Source: Sphaerimonospora thailandensis
Lineage (GTDB): Bacteria > Actinomycetota > Actinomycetes > Streptosporangiales > Streptosporangiaceae
Assembly: GCF_016863115.1 (NCBI RefSeq)
Contig: NZ_BOOG01000041.1
Span: 1 to 64,000, forward strand
Direction of reading: 5' to 3'
DNA length: 64,000 nucleotides
Of this stretch, positions 52,690-61,443 are shown piece after piece. Position 1 is the stretch's first letter. Each line of letters begins with the position of its first letter. A program made the translations under genes and the position numbers. Below the pieces are notes generated by a model. It saw nothing but the letters and a program-made list of their open reading frames with translations, was not told the DNA's origin and searched no databases.

Positions 52690-53214
52690 GTGGTGGATCG
52701 GGCCGACCTGGCGGCGGTGCGGGCGCAGCTCGGGCGGCCGCCGCGCGGGGTGCGGGCGGTGGCGCACCGGTGCCCCTGCGGGCTTCCCGACGTGCTGGAG
52801 ACCGCGCCCCGGCTGCCCGACGGCACGCCGTTTCCGACGCTGTTCTATCTGACCTGTCCGAAGGCGGCGTCGGCCATCGGCACGCTGGAGGCCTCGGGGC
52901 TGATGCGGCGGATGCAGGACCGGCTCGCCGAGGAGCCCGAGCTGGCCGCCGCCTACCTTGCGGCGCATGAGGACTACCTCGCCCGCCGGGACGGCGCCGC
53001 CGAAGAGGAGGGCGTGGAGCCGCTGCCCCGGGGCACGCAGACCGCCGGGGGCATGCCGGACCGCGTCAAGTGCCTCCACGCGCTGGTCGCGCACGAGCTC
53101 GCGGTGCCCGGCGCCAACCCGTTCGGTCGGGAGGCGCTCGACGCCCTGCCCGAGTGGTGGGCCGACGGTCCGTGCGTCGCCCCGGACCCGGGCAGCGAAG
53201 AGGAGGACTCATGA
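52690..53214 (+). CDS. DUF501 family protein
   Basis: 174 residues from a GTG after CAGGGAG. The conserved opening VRAQLGRPPRGVRAVAHRCPCGLPDVLETAPRL (in parts) and FPTLFYLTCPKAASAIGTLE are DUF501 landmarks, as is RVKCLHALVAHELAVPGANP near the end. Three cysteines and several histidines suggest a metal or redox site. The function is unknown, but the place between divIC and ppx is near universal in actinobacteria. It overlaps ppx as ATGA, implying coupling. Confidence 0.92.
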   Translation: MVDRADLAAVRAQLGRPPRGVRAVAHRCPCGLPDVLETAPRLPDGTPFPTLFYLTCPKAASAIGTLEASGLMRRMQDRLAEEPELAAAYLAAHEDYLARRDGAAEEEGVEPLPRGTQTAGGMPDRVKCLHALVAHELAVPGANPFGREALDALPEWWADGPCVAPDPGSEEEDS

Positions 53215-54197
53215 CGCGGGTCGCGGCCATCGACTGCGGGACGAACTCGGTCCGGCTTCTCATCGCGGATATTTCGGGTGAGCGGCTCACCGATGTCGAA
53301 CGGCGGATGGAGATCGTACGGCTCGGCCAGGATGTGGACCGGACCGGACGGCTCGCGCCGGAGGCGCTGGAGCGCACGTTCGCCGCGATGCGCGGCTACG
53401 CCAAGCTGATCAGGGAGCACGCCGTGCCGGGCGATGAGCCTGCTCGAACGCCGGTGGGGATGCCCGTACGCGTGGTCGCCACCTCGGCGACCCGTGACGC
53501 CGCGAACCGGGCCGACTTCGTGTCGGGGGTCCGCGAGATCTTCGGCGTCGAACCCGAAGTCGTCACCGGGGCGGAGGAGGCCGGGCTGTCGTTCACCGGC
53601 GCCACCCGCGGTCTGGCCGCCGAGGGAGCCGGAGAGGCCGCGGAGGGGCCGTACCTGGTGGTGGACATCGGCGGCGGTTCGACGGAGTTCGTCGTCGGCA
53701 CAGTCGCAGGGACGGCCGAGGGCGTCGTCACGGGCGCCATGTCCGTCGACATCGGTTGCGTCCGGCTGACCGAACGGCATCTCACGTCGGCGGGCGACCC
53801 GCCGAGCCGCGAGGCCGTACAGGCCGCGATCACGGACATCGAGGCGGCCATGGACCGGGTGGAGGCCGCGGTCCCGGTACGGAACGCCCGTACGCTGGTC
53901 GGCCTGGCCGGCTCGGTCACCACGGTCGCGGGCATCGCGCTCGGCCTGCCCGCGTACGACCCGGCGCGGATCCACCACTCCCGCATTCCCGCCGAGCGGG
54001 TCCACGAGGTGAGCGGTCGGCTGCTGCGGATGACCCATGAGGAGCGGGCGGCCATCCCGGTCATGCACCCCGGCCGGGTCGACGTCATCGGCGCCGGTGC
54101 GCTCATCCTGGGCCGCATCGTCGGCCGGTACGGCTTCCGCGAGGTGGTCGTCAGCGAGCACGACATCCTCGACGGCATCGCCTGGTCCCTCGTCTGA
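53211..54197 (+). CDS. ppx: Exopolyphosphatase / pppGpp phosphohydrolase family
   Basis: 328 residues from the ATG at 53211, overlapping the DUF501 stop and preceded by GAGGAGGA. It is an ASKHA-fold enzyme: VAAIDCGTNSVRLLIADI (phosphate 1), the catalytic Glu in GAEEAGLSF, VVDIGGGSTEFVVG (phosphate 2) and GLAGSVTTVAGIAL. It is the shorter Ppx1/GppA type without the C-terminal HD domain. It degrades polyphosphate, and possibly pppGpp, so it may affect the stringent response. Confidence 0.93.
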   Translation: MTRVAAIDCGTNSVRLLIADISGERLTDVERRMEIVRLGQDVDRTGRLAPEALERTFAAMRGYAKLIREHAVPGDEPARTPVGMPVRVVATSATRDAANRADFVSGVREIFGVEPEVVTGAEEAGLSFTGATRGLAAEGAGEAAEGPYLVVDIGGGSTEFVVGTVAGTAEGVVTGAMSVDIGCVRLTERHLTSAGDPPSREAVQAAITDIEAAMDRVEAAVPVRNARTLVGLAGSVTTVAGIALGLPAYDPARIHHSRIPAERVHEVSGRLLRMTHEERAAIPVMHPGRVDVIGAGALILGRIVGRYGFREVVVSEHDILDGIAWSLV

Positions 54198-54233
54198 CCT
54201 CACCGTCTTCTCCTCTCAGGGGGGAGATCTTGC

Positions 54234-54258
54234 CACTATTGCGCATTGCGCAGTAGTG
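54234..54258. promoter_or_regulatory. PadR operator
   Basis: A 25-base near-perfect palindrome: CACTA at one end, TAGTG at the other, and two TGCGCA units inside; 22 of 25 positions are symmetric. It ends eight bases before the PadR GTG start, consistent with autorepression and with a very short or leaderless mRNA. Confidence 0.75.
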
Positions 54259-54266
54259 TGCGATGC

Positions 54267-54593
54267 GTGGACAGCACTCAGCTCCTCAAAGGCGTCCTCG
54301 ACCTCGCCGTGCTCGCGGTGCTCGCCGAGCGTGACGGTTACGGCTACGACGTCGTGCGCCGCCTGCGTGAGGCCGGGCTGGAGGACGTCGGCGACGCCTC
54401 CGTGTACGGAACGCTCCGCAGGCTCTTCCGGGCCGGTGCGCTCACCTCCTACGTGGTCGCCTCCGACGAGGGACCGCACCGCAAGTACTACGGCCTCAAC
54501 GACGTGGGCCGGTCGCTCCTCGACTCCTCGGCCAAGACATGGCGGTCGTTCTCCAACATCATGAACGACCTGCTCAAGGAGGTCCCTTCGTGA
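54267..54593 (+). CDS. PadR-family transcriptional regulator
   Basis: 108 residues from the GTG at 54267 (MDSTQLLKGVLDLAVLAVLAERDGYGYDVV). The winged helix follows the PadR pattern, with YGYDVVRRLREAG, GDASVYGTLRRLFRAGAL and GPHRKYYGLNDVGRSLL. There is no ribosome-binding site, in keeping with a leaderless transcript. It overlaps the HAAS-domain gene as GTGA. PadR/HAAS pairs are common: the repressor controls its partner membrane protein. Confidence 0.92.
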   Translation: MDSTQLLKGVLDLAVLAVLAERDGYGYDVVRRLREAGLEDVGDASVYGTLRRLFRAGALTSYVVASDEGPHRKYYGLNDVGRSLLDSSAKTWRSFSNIMNDLLKEVPS

Positions 54594-55639
54594 TGAATTC
54601 CCCGATGACCCCCAAGGCGTACGCCGATGCCGTGCGCGAGGCCCTCGCCGACCTGCCGGCGAAGGACCGGGAGGCTCTGCTGGAAGACCTCGACGATCAC
54701 CTCGCGGAGGTCGCGGCCGAGCACGGGCTGCCCCTGGAAGAACGTCTGGGCTCTCCCGAGGCGTACGCCGCGGAGCTGCGGGCGGCCTACGGGGGGCGGG
54801 CCCGGGATGAGAGCCCGTCCATCGCCCGTCGGGTAGGCAGGCGGGTGACCGCTAAAGCGAGCGGGGTCCACGGCCGAATGCTCCGGCTGCCGCCCTATCG
54901 GCAGGCGGCGGCGTTCGCACCGGAGCTGCGCCCGGCCTGGTGGGTGCTGCGCGGTTACGCGATCGCCATAGGCGTGCTGGCCCAGTTTCCCACCCCTGGA
55001 TATCTGCCCGACGATCTGGCGGAGTGGGTGTTCACACTCGCCGTCATCTGGGCTTCGGTGTGGTTGGGCCGGTCCACTCGTACGGCGGCGGCGCCGACCT
55101 GGGGCCGGCTGCTGCTGCTCGGGGGGAACGCGCTGGCCGTGTTCCTGGTGCTCATCGCGCTGGCGGACGCCCGGCGGCCGTCGTATGTCGCCATCGACAG
55201 CGGCCCGCGTCCAGCCGGGAACGTGTGGGTGGAGAACACCGCCACGTTCGGCGACGGCGACGTGTACAACATCTTCCCGTATGCCGAGGACGGCACGCCG
55301 CTGCGGAACGTGCGGCTCTACGACCAGGACGGCCGACCGATCACCACGCTCGACCCGGAGATGTACGACCAGCGGCTCGCGATCCCCTGTGGCGGCGAAC
55401 CGCCGATCCGCAATGCCTATCCTCTGCCGCTCACACCGATCACGGAGGACGACAGAGGCATGCCGGAGTCCGCCGATTGCGTCCCGTCTGCCGAGATGCC
55501 CACGCCGACGCCCGTACCGTCGCCCGCCGCCACCGCGGAGGGGGCACCCAGCGCGTCCCCCTCACCGACTCCCGAGCCGACTCCTGAGCCTACTGCCGAG
55601 CCGACGCCGTCGCCGAGCCCCGGCAAGAGCCGTCGCTGA
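54590..55639 (+). CDS. HAAS-domain membrane protein paired with PadR
   Basis: 349 residues from the GTG at 54590, which has AAGGAGG seven bases upstream; an ATG three bases later is equally possible. A HAAS-type helical domain (about 5-70: AYADAVREALADLPAKDREA, LLEDLDDHLAEVAAEHGLPL, LGSPEAYAAELRAAYG) is followed by three membrane spans (about 120-200). An external domain with two cysteines and a Pro/Ser/Thr-rich tail with PEPTPEPTAEPTPSPSP repeats end the protein. HAAS domains relay signals to or from PadR regulators. Confidence 0.85.
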   Translation: MMNSPMTPKAYADAVREALADLPAKDREALLEDLDDHLAEVAAEHGLPLEERLGSPEAYAAELRAAYGGRARDESPSIARRVGRRVTAKASGVHGRMLRLPPYRQAAAFAPELRPAWWVLRGYAIAIGVLAQFPTPGYLPDDLAEWVFTLAVIWASVWLGRSTRTAAAPTWGRLLLLGGNALAVFLVLIALADARRPSYVAIDSGPRPAGNVWVENTATFGDGDVYNIFPYAEDGTPLRNVRLYDQDGRPITTLDPEMYDQRLAIPCGGEPPIRNAYPLPLTPITEDDRGMPESADCVPSAEMPTPTPVPSPAATAEGAPSASPSPTPEPTPEPTAEPTPSPSPGKSRR

Positions 55640-55700
55640 CGACCGGCCCGGTGGACGACGTTCGGTCGTGGCCGAAGTGGGTGTGACGCATGCTGGGAGC

Positions 55701-56453
55701 ATGGCTCGTACAGAAGGTCCAGTCGGCGGGGCTCGTGCGCAGCGCGTGGGGGCCCGTCTCGCCGCGATGGCCGCCCTGCTCGCCGACGAAACCCGGGCGG
55801 CGTTCTGCCTCGCGCTTCTCGACGGCCGCGCGTGGACGGCGAGCGAGCTCGCGCGGCATGCTGGCGTGGCCGCCTCCACCACCAGCGAACACCTCGGCAG
55901 ACTCGTCGAGGGCGGGCTGCTCGCCGAGGAACGGCAGGGCCGTCACCGTTACGTACGGCTGGCGGATCCGGAGATCGCCCACCTCATCGAGGACCTCGCC
56001 GGGCATGCCGTACCGGCCGGGACCGGGCCCGCGGAGGGCGGACCGCGCACGCTCCGTGCCGCGAGCGCGAGCAACGCCCTCGCGCGCGGGCGCACCTGCT
56101 ATGACCATCTCGCCGGGCGGCTCGGCATCTCCATCACCGAGGCGATGACCGAACGCGGGCTGCTGCGGCAGGACACCGGGTTCGCGCTCACCGACGAGGG
56201 GCTGCGCTGGTTCGGCGAGCAGGGCATGGCCCTGACAGGGCAGCGGACGCGGCGTCCTCTCGTACGCGGCTGCCTGGACTGGACCGAGCGCAGGCCACAT
56301 CTGGCGGGAACGGCCGGGGCCTTGCTGTGCCGCCACGCGTTCGACGCGGGATGGTGTGTACGAATAGGTTCCGGCCGGGCGGTGAAGGTGACGCCCGGCG
56401 GTGAACGGGCACTGGCGGAACTCCTGGGCATCAGCCCGGAAACGCTTCGCTGA
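55701..56453 (+). CDS. ArsR-type winged-helix regulator
   Basis: 250 residues from the ATG at 55701. An ArsR/SmtB-like winged helix occupies about 20-100 (MAALLADETRAAFCLALLDG, TASELARHAGVAASTTSEHL, LLAEERQGRHRYVRLADPEI). The long C-terminal domain, with several cysteines and histidines (GRTCYDHLAGRLGISITEAM, RGCLDWTERRPHLAGTAGAL, LLCRHAFDAGWC), is typical of larger ArsR members in actinobacteria. The EamA exporter begins 32 bases downstream on the same strand and may be its target. Confidence 0.88.
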   Translation: MARTEGPVGGARAQRVGARLAAMAALLADETRAAFCLALLDGRAWTASELARHAGVAASTTSEHLGRLVEGGLLAEERQGRHRYVRLADPEIAHLIEDLAGHAVPAGTGPAEGGPRTLRAASASNALARGRTCYDHLAGRLGISITEAMTERGLLRQDTGFALTDEGLRWFGEQGMALTGQRTRRPLVRGCLDWTERRPHLAGTAGALLCRHAFDAGWCVRIGSGRAVKVTPGGERALAELLGISPETLR

Positions 56454-56485
56454 ACACCGAAACGATCGCGGCTTAGCTTCGCCGC

Positions 56486-57424
56486 ATGGAAATCTCATCG
56501 CGTCGGCGGGCGGCCCGGCCCGCCGCGGCGGCCGCGGGCGTCACGGTCGTGCTTTGGGCCTCGGCCTTCGTCTCCATCCGCAGCGCCGGTGCGGCCTACT
56601 CGCCGGGTGCCCTGGCGCTGGGACGGCTCCTCGCCGGGACCCTGGTGCTGGGAGTGATCAGCCTTGTCCGCCGTACCGGATGGCCCGCGCGGGCTGCCTG
56701 GCCGGGCATCGTCATCTCGGGGGTTCTGTGGTTCGGCGGATACATGGTCGCGCTCAACTGGGGCGAGCGCGAGGTCGACGCGGGCACGGCCGCGTTGGTC
56801 GTCAACATCGGGCCGATCCTCATCGCGTCGCTGAGCGGCAGGCTGCTGGGGGAGGGCCTGACGCGTGCACTTCTCGCGGGGATGGCGGTGTCCTTCATCG
56901 GCGCGGTGGTCGTGGGGGCCTCGATGTCCGGGGCCGGTCACGCGTCCGTGCTCGGCGTTCTGCTGTGCCTGCTGGCGGCGGTGTCCTACGCCGGGGGCGT
57001 GGTCGCCCAGAAGCCGGCGCTCGGACATGCCGGGGCGCTACAGGTCACCACGTTCGGCTGCGCCGTCGGGGCCGTGGCCTGCCTGCCCTTCACCGGCGTC
57101 CTCGTGTCGGAGGCCTCACGAGCCCCGCTCTCAGCAACGCTCAACATGCTCTACCTGGGTGTCTTCCCAACCGCTCTCGCGTTCACCACCTGGGCCTTCG
57201 CCCTGGCCCGCACCACGGCCGGCCGCCTTGGCGCGACCACCTACGTGGTGCCCGCGCTGGTCGTGGTCATGTCATGGCTGCTGCTCGACGAGGTGCCCGG
57301 CCCGCTCACGCTGGTAGGCGGCGCCCTGTGCCTGGCCGGCGTGGCCGTCTCCCGCCGCGGTTCCCGTCCCGCCGAATCTCCCCATCCTCGTGAGCTCAAG
57401 GTTCCTCGCAGTTTTCGCCCCTGA
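56486..57424 (+). CDS. EamA/DMT-family transporter
   Basis: 312 residues, two EamA halves with ten predicted helices (GVTVVLWASAFVSIRSAG at the start, ALVVVMSWLLLDEVPGPLTL near the end). The VLWASAF and LNWGEREVDAGTAALV motifs match RhaT/YdcZ-type exporters. It probably exports a metabolite or drug and is likely co-expressed with the ArsR-type gene just upstream. It is distinct from the EamA protein at 20703-21671. The final 20 residues are a hydrophilic, likely disordered tail. Confidence 0.88.
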   Translation: MEISSRRRAARPAAAAAGVTVVLWASAFVSIRSAGAAYSPGALALGRLLAGTLVLGVISLVRRTGWPARAAWPGIVISGVLWFGGYMVALNWGEREVDAGTAALVVNIGPILIASLSGRLLGEGLTRALLAGMAVSFIGAVVVGASMSGAGHASVLGVLLCLLAAVSYAGGVVAQKPALGHAGALQVTTFGCAVGAVACLPFTGVLVSEASRAPLSATLNMLYLGVFPTALAFTTWAFALARTTAGRLGATTYVVPALVVVMSWLLLDEVPGPLTLVGGALCLAGVAVSRRGSRPAESPHPRELKVPRSFRP

Positions 57425-57449
57425 GCAGGTGTCCGCGATCCGATGGTCG

Positions 57450-57493
57450 GCCGTGCACGTTTGTCAGTAGGAGCCGTGCAAATTTGTCAGTAG
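57450..57493. repeat. Two direct repeats, IS-end-like
   Basis: Two 21-base copies (57450-57470 and 57473-57493, 19 of 21 identical) share GCCGTGCA and TTTGTCAGTAG with a 23-base period. Multiple direct copies of a terminal sequence are characteristic of IS21-type element ends; no transposase remains. The rest of the gap to 57686 holds no recognisable gene. It marks the boundary between core genes and the sugar/MetRS cluster. Confidence 0.5.
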
Positions 57494-57686
57494 CCTCGTC
57501 CGCGACTTGTCATCGTTGAGGGGATGCGGAACGTAGACGCCGCTGCCGTTCGGCGACCGGCTCACCTCCATCCCGATCTCCTATCTCTGGGAGGCCGGGT
57601 GAGTACGTCTATGGAGGGCGAACCGATCGCCGCAGGCGTGGCCGGTCCCCGCAGTCCCGGGTCGGCGGTTCGGTCACGGCGACCTG

Positions 57687-58670
57687 TCACGATGTGATCG
57701 AACCGCCGGCTGCGCCGTTCATGCCGACCAGTCGACGATAGGCCGAGGTGCGGAACCAGTCGACTGTTGCCGATATGCCTTGCCCCACCGGTACCGGTGT
57801 CACTGTCGGGAAGAGCGTTCGCAGGCGCGTGCTGTCGGCCTGAGAGTGGGGGATATCACCGATGCGATTGGGCGTGTGCTCCCGGCGAGCGGGGCACCCG
57901 GTTGCGGCCTCGATCTCCGGAATCAGGTTCAGCAGGGACATACGCGTCCCGAAAGCCAGGTTCACCGGGCAGGGCTCGACCACCCGGCGCAGGAGGGCGT
58001 CTGCGAGGACGTGACAGACGGTGCCCACGTACGTGAAGTCTCGTGTCTGGCTACCGTCACCATGCACGATGACCGGCCGGCCGGCGAGTGTGGCGCTGAT
58101 CCACTTCGGGATGACGGCGGCATAGAGGTGGTCGGCGCGTTGGCAGGGGCCGTAGACGTTGAAGAGGCGGAAGGGCAGGACCGGTAGGTCGAAGCTGTGG
58201 TGGTACGCACGTAGATACGCCTCGGTAGCGAGCTTGGTGACCGCGTAAGGGCTCATTGGGGCGATAGTGAGATCTTCGTGCTTGGGTAGGTGGGAGTTCG
58301 CGCCGTAAACAGAGGACGAGGAGGCGGCGATCACGTGCAGGTTGCCGGCTCGGCGGGCGGCTTCGAGGACCTGGAGGGTCCCCGTCGCGTTGGCGTGGTG
58401 GCTCGTCAGAGGATCCTTTACCGAGCGCGGTACGGAGGGCAGGGCGGCCAGGTGGACGATGGCGTCCGCGCCACGAAATGCCAGGTCCAGAAGAGCGGAG
58501 TCCTGGACGTCGCCCTTGAAGAAGTGGACGTCGAGGTCAGTGAGGTTCTCCTTGTGGCCGGTGGAGAGGTTGTCAATCACCCGAACGTGGGTGATCCCGG
58601 GGCTTTCGATCAACGTCCGGGCGAGATTACTGCCGATGAATCCGGCACCGCCGGTGATCACGATCTTCAC
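57687..58670 (-). CDS. NAD-dependent sugar epimerase/dehydratase (GalE-like)
   Basis: 327 residues from the GTG at 58670, preceded by AAGGGAAAG. It is an extended short-chain dehydrogenase. MKIVITGGAGFIGSNLARTL carries the NAD-binding GxxGxxG, IDNLSTGHKENL follows, IAASSSSVYG and the catalytic SPYAVTKLATE (YxxxK) are intact, and FRLFNVYGP is conserved. It is most like UDP-GlcNAc/UDP-glucose 4-epimerases of the WbpP/GalE group and would supply an activated sugar. It is divergent from the metG-like gene. Confidence 0.9.
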   Translation of the reverse strand: MKIVITGGAGFIGSNLARTLIESPGITHVRVIDNLSTGHKENLTDLDVHFFKGDVQDSALLDLAFRGADAIVHLAALPSVPRSVKDPLTSHHANATGTLQVLEAARRAGNLHVIAASSSSVYGANSHLPKHEDLTIAPMSPYAVTKLATEAYLRAYHHSFDLPVLPFRLFNVYGPCQRADHLYAAVIPKWISATLAGRPVIVHGDGSQTRDFTYVGTVCHVLADALLRRVVEPCPVNLAFGTRMSLLNLIPEIEAATGCPARREHTPNRIGDIPHSQADSTRLRTLFPTVTPVPVGQGISATVDWFRTSAYRRLVGMNGAAGGSITS

Positions 58671-59026
58671 GTGCTTTCCCTTCAGAGAGAATCGGCGTGT
58701 GCCCCGACGAGTCGGCGGCAATCGAGGGTGTACGAGGCGCGTGCGGTGATCACAGGGTGGTCGAAGGTGTCGTGGTCGGTCCGAGATCCGCTTGGCTGCC
58801 CGTCTCGGACGGCCGAGCGCCCTATGTGCTCTGCGCGGGTCGGGCGCAAATCACCGGGAAGACCGAACCCCCGGTTCGATAGGATGGTTACGGCTTGTAG
58901 ACCCGACCCGTCACCATGCGTGACGTGGCAATGCGGTCTAAGTGATCGCATCGACTGCAGTTTCCCGACTTGGGTTCGCCGTGGGACCGTCACCGGCGCC
59001 GTACGTATGAAATGGAGCATCCGAGG
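58671..59026. other. Divergent intergenic region before metG-like gene
   Basis: 356 bases without a supportable gene. A small stem CGAACC-CCC-GGTTCG is followed at once by a TAGGAT -10-like box near 58880, and GTCAC...GTGAC forms another small dyad near 58910. No T-box leader or other known riboswitch is apparent, although the downstream gene is an aminoacyl-tRNA synthetase. Confidence 0.5.
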
Positions 59027-60751
59027 ATGGCTCGACACCTGGTCACCAGCGCGCTTCCCTACATCAACGGGATCAAGCACCTGGGCAACATGGTCGGGTC
59101 GATGCTTCCGGCGGATGTTTACTCCCGGTACCTTCGCCAGCGCGGTCACGACGTCCTCTACATCTGTGCCACGGACGAGCACGGCACGCCGGCCGAACTG
59201 GCCGCCCAAGAGGCCGGGCTCCCTGTCGACCAGTTCTGTACGCAGGCGCATGACGCACAGAGGGCTGTGTACGACGGGTTCGAGCTGGCCTTCGACTACT
59301 TCGGGCGCAGCTCCTCGCAGCAGAACATGGAGATCACTCAGCACTTCGCACGCAAGCTCAACGAGAACGGCTTCATCGAGGAGCGTGCGATCCGCCAGGT
59401 GTACTCGCCGGCTGACGGCCGCTTCCTGCCAGACCGGTATGTCGAGGGCACGTGCCCGCACTGCGGCTATGACAAGGCCCGTGGCGACCAGTGCGAGAAC
59501 TGCACCCGTGTTCTTGATCCGACCGATCTGATCGGCCCGCGCTCGGCGATCAGCGGCTCCACGGAGCTGGAGGTCCGCGAGACCAAGCACCTCTTCCTGC
59601 TGCAGTCCAAGCTTCAGCACGAGGTCGAAGAGTGGATCGATGCGGTCAGTGCGGAGTGGCCGCAGCTGTCGTCGTCGATCGCCCGCAAGTGGCTGACCGA
59701 GGGCCTGCACGACCGGGCGATCACCCGGGACCTCGACTGGGGCGTTCCCGTCCCGGCCGACACCTGGCCGGAGCTCGCAGCCGAGGGAAAGGTCTTCTAC
59801 GTCTGGTTCGACGCCCCGATCGAGTACATCGGCGCGACGAAGGAATGGGCTGACGTCGCACCGGACGGCGAGAGCCGTGACTGGAAGTCGTGGTGGTACG
59901 AGGCCGACGACGATGTCCGCTACACCCAGTTCATGGCGAAGGACAACGTCCCCTTCCACACGGTGATGTTTCCCGCCACCGAACTCGGCCTGCGTGAGCC
60001 GTGGAAGAAGGTCGACTTCGTCAAGGGCTTCAACTGGCTCACCTACTACGGCGGCAAGTTCTCCACTTCCCAGAAGCGTGGCGTCTTCACGGACGCCGCG
60101 CTGGAGGTCCTGCCTGGCGACTATTGGCGCTACTTCTTGATTGCCAGCGCCCCCGAGTCCGATGACTCGTCCTTCACGTGGGAGCACTTCACCGCCACGG
60201 TCAACAAGGACCTGGCCGACACCCTTGGCAACTTCGTCAACCGCGTTCTGTCCTTCTCCCGCAAGCGGTTCGGCGACGAGGTCCCGGCTGGTCACGCCGC
60301 TGGCGAGGCGGAGGCGAAGCTGGGCGAGGAGATCGCACGGCTGCTTGCCGAGTACGAGGAGCAGATGGAGGCCCTCCAGTTCCGCAAGGCCGCGGCCGCG
60401 CTGCGCGCCCTGTGGTCTGCGGGCAACTCCTATCTGGAAGAGAAGGCACCCTGGCTGGAGATCAAGACCGACCCGGACGCCGCCGCGCTGACCCTGCGCA
60501 CCGCCATGAACCTGATCCACCTGTACGCGATCGTCTCCGAACCGCTCATCCCGGCCTCGGCCGCCGCCATGCGCGGTGCTTTCGCGCTGGCCGGTGACAC
60601 CGCGACCTGGGTGACCTCCGAGCAGGTCAAGGCTCTGGATATCGTCCCGGCGGGGACCGCGTTCACCGTCCCGCCCGTACTCTTTTTGAAGATCACGGAG
60701 GAGGACCTGGAGTCCTACCGCGCCCGCTTCGGTGGTGCCGGGAACGCCTGA
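59027..60751 (+). CDS. metG: Methionyl-tRNA synthetase, atypical (probable second copy)
   Basis: 574 residues from the ATG at 59027, with GGAG nine bases upstream; further ATGs lie at 59012 and beyond. It is a class I synthetase: HLGN (18-21) stands for HIGH, a zinc knuckle [17 protein letters not shown] lies near 145-160, and the catalytic loop reads [13 protein letters not shown] (Lys344) in place of KMSKS. An anticodon-binding helical domain follows; there is no C-terminal dimerisation domain. It differs strongly from the usual streptomycete MetG opening known to me. It is surrounded by sugar and methyltransferase genes and convergent with a phosphatase. Confidence 0.88.
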   Translation: MARHLVTSALPYINGIKHLGNMVGSMLPADVYSRYLRQRGHDVLYICATDEHGTPAELAAQEAGLPVDQFCTQAHDAQRAVYDGFELAFDYFGRSSSQQNMEITQHFARKLNENGFIEERAIRQVYSPADGRFLPDRYVEGTCPHCGYDKARGDQCENCTRVLDPTDLIGPRSAISGSTELEVRETKHLFLLQSKLQHEVEEWIDAVSAEWPQLSSSIARKWLTEGLHDRAITRDLDWGVPVPADTWPELAAEGKVFYVWFDAPIEYIGATKEWADVAPDGESRDWKSWWYEADDDVRYTQFMAKDNVPFHTVMFPATELGLREPWKKVDFVKGFNWLTYYGGKFSTSQKRGVFTDAALEVLPGDYWRYFLIASAPESDDSSFTWEHFTATVNKDLADTLGNFVNRVLSFSRKRFGDEVPAGHAAGEAEAKLGEEIARLLAEYEEQMEALQFRKAAAALRALWSAGNSYLEEKAPWLEIKTDPDAAALTLRTAMNLIHLYAIVSEPLIPASAAAMRGAFALAGDTATWVTSEQVKALDIVPAGTAFTVPPVLFLKITEEDLESYRARFGGAGNA

Positions 60752-60783
60752 CGTCGCCGTCCTCGTCCGTACTGAATCGGGTC

Positions 60784-61422
60784 TCATCGGGTGCTACCGG
60801 TGGGCAGGTGCCAGGCCAGCTCGCCGGGCGGCGCGTTTGTCAGCCGGATTCGAGGCGCATTCTCGGCGAGTTCGACCCAGGTCACGCATCCTGAACCGGG
60901 CACGTACTCAAGGTAACGCTCGAAGCCGTGCTGCGTCAGTCTCAGCAGGAGACAGGCGATCCCGCCGCCGTGCCCGACCAGGATGGTCGTGCGGTGTGGA
61001 CCGGCGCAGATCTCTTCCCACAGACTCCCATAACGGGCTTGTACGTCTTCGGACGATTCCCCGCCCGGCGTGCGGAGCTGATGGATGGGGACACCCCGGC
61101 AGGCGGCCTCCTCCGCCGCGAGCCCCCGGGGCTGGCCGGCAAGATGACCGCTGTTTTTGGCGGCCAGCCGACTGTCCACGCGTGCGGCTGTCGGCGCGAG
61201 CACGGCCGTGAGGAGCGCCGCCGATTCGCGGCATCGGGACATCGGACTGACGAGCATCTGGTCGGCCACGACTCCGGCCGCAGCGAGGGCGGCGCCAACC
61301 GTACGGATGTCGTCACGTCCGCGTTTGCTGAGGGTGCCACCGACGGCCTGACCCTGATGGATGCCGCGCGCGTTCTCCTCGGTCTCACCGTGCTTGATCA
61401 GGTAGATGTGCTTTGAGCGCAT
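60784..61422 (-). CDS. Histidine phosphatase family protein
   Basis: 212 residues of the phosphoglycerate-mutase-like superfamily. The phosphohistidine motif reads IYLIKHGETEEN, with Lys replacing the usual Arg of RHG. VSPMSRCRESAALL carries the second Arg, GGESSEDVQARY the acid region and VGHGGGIACLLL the second His. It dephosphorylates a small substrate, perhaps a sugar phosphate of the surrounding cluster. It follows the FkbM-like gene by 21 bases on the same strand and converges with the metG-like gene. Confidence 0.85.
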   Translation of the reverse strand: MRSKHIYLIKHGETEENARGIHQGQAVGGTLSKRGRDDIRTVGAALAAAGVVADQMLVSPMSRCRESAALLTAVLAPTAARVDSRLAAKNSGHLAGQPRGLAAEEAACRGVPIHQLRTPGGESSEDVQARYGSLWEEICAGPHRTTILVGHGGGIACLLLRLTQHGFERYLEYVPGSGCVTWVELAENAPRIRLTNAPPGELAWHLPTGSTR

Positions 61423-61443
61423 GGTGTTCCGTCCTCTCTCCGG

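Noticed and set aside
58671-59026. Possible T-box or other riboswitch before the metG-like gene
   Set aside because: No specifier/antiterminator pair or T-box core sequence could be found; only small unrelated dyads are present.
58682-60787. A 701-codon frame on the - strand opposite the metG-like gene
   Set aside because: It is antisense to a motif-complete synthetase and also crosses the intergenic region; a composition shadow.
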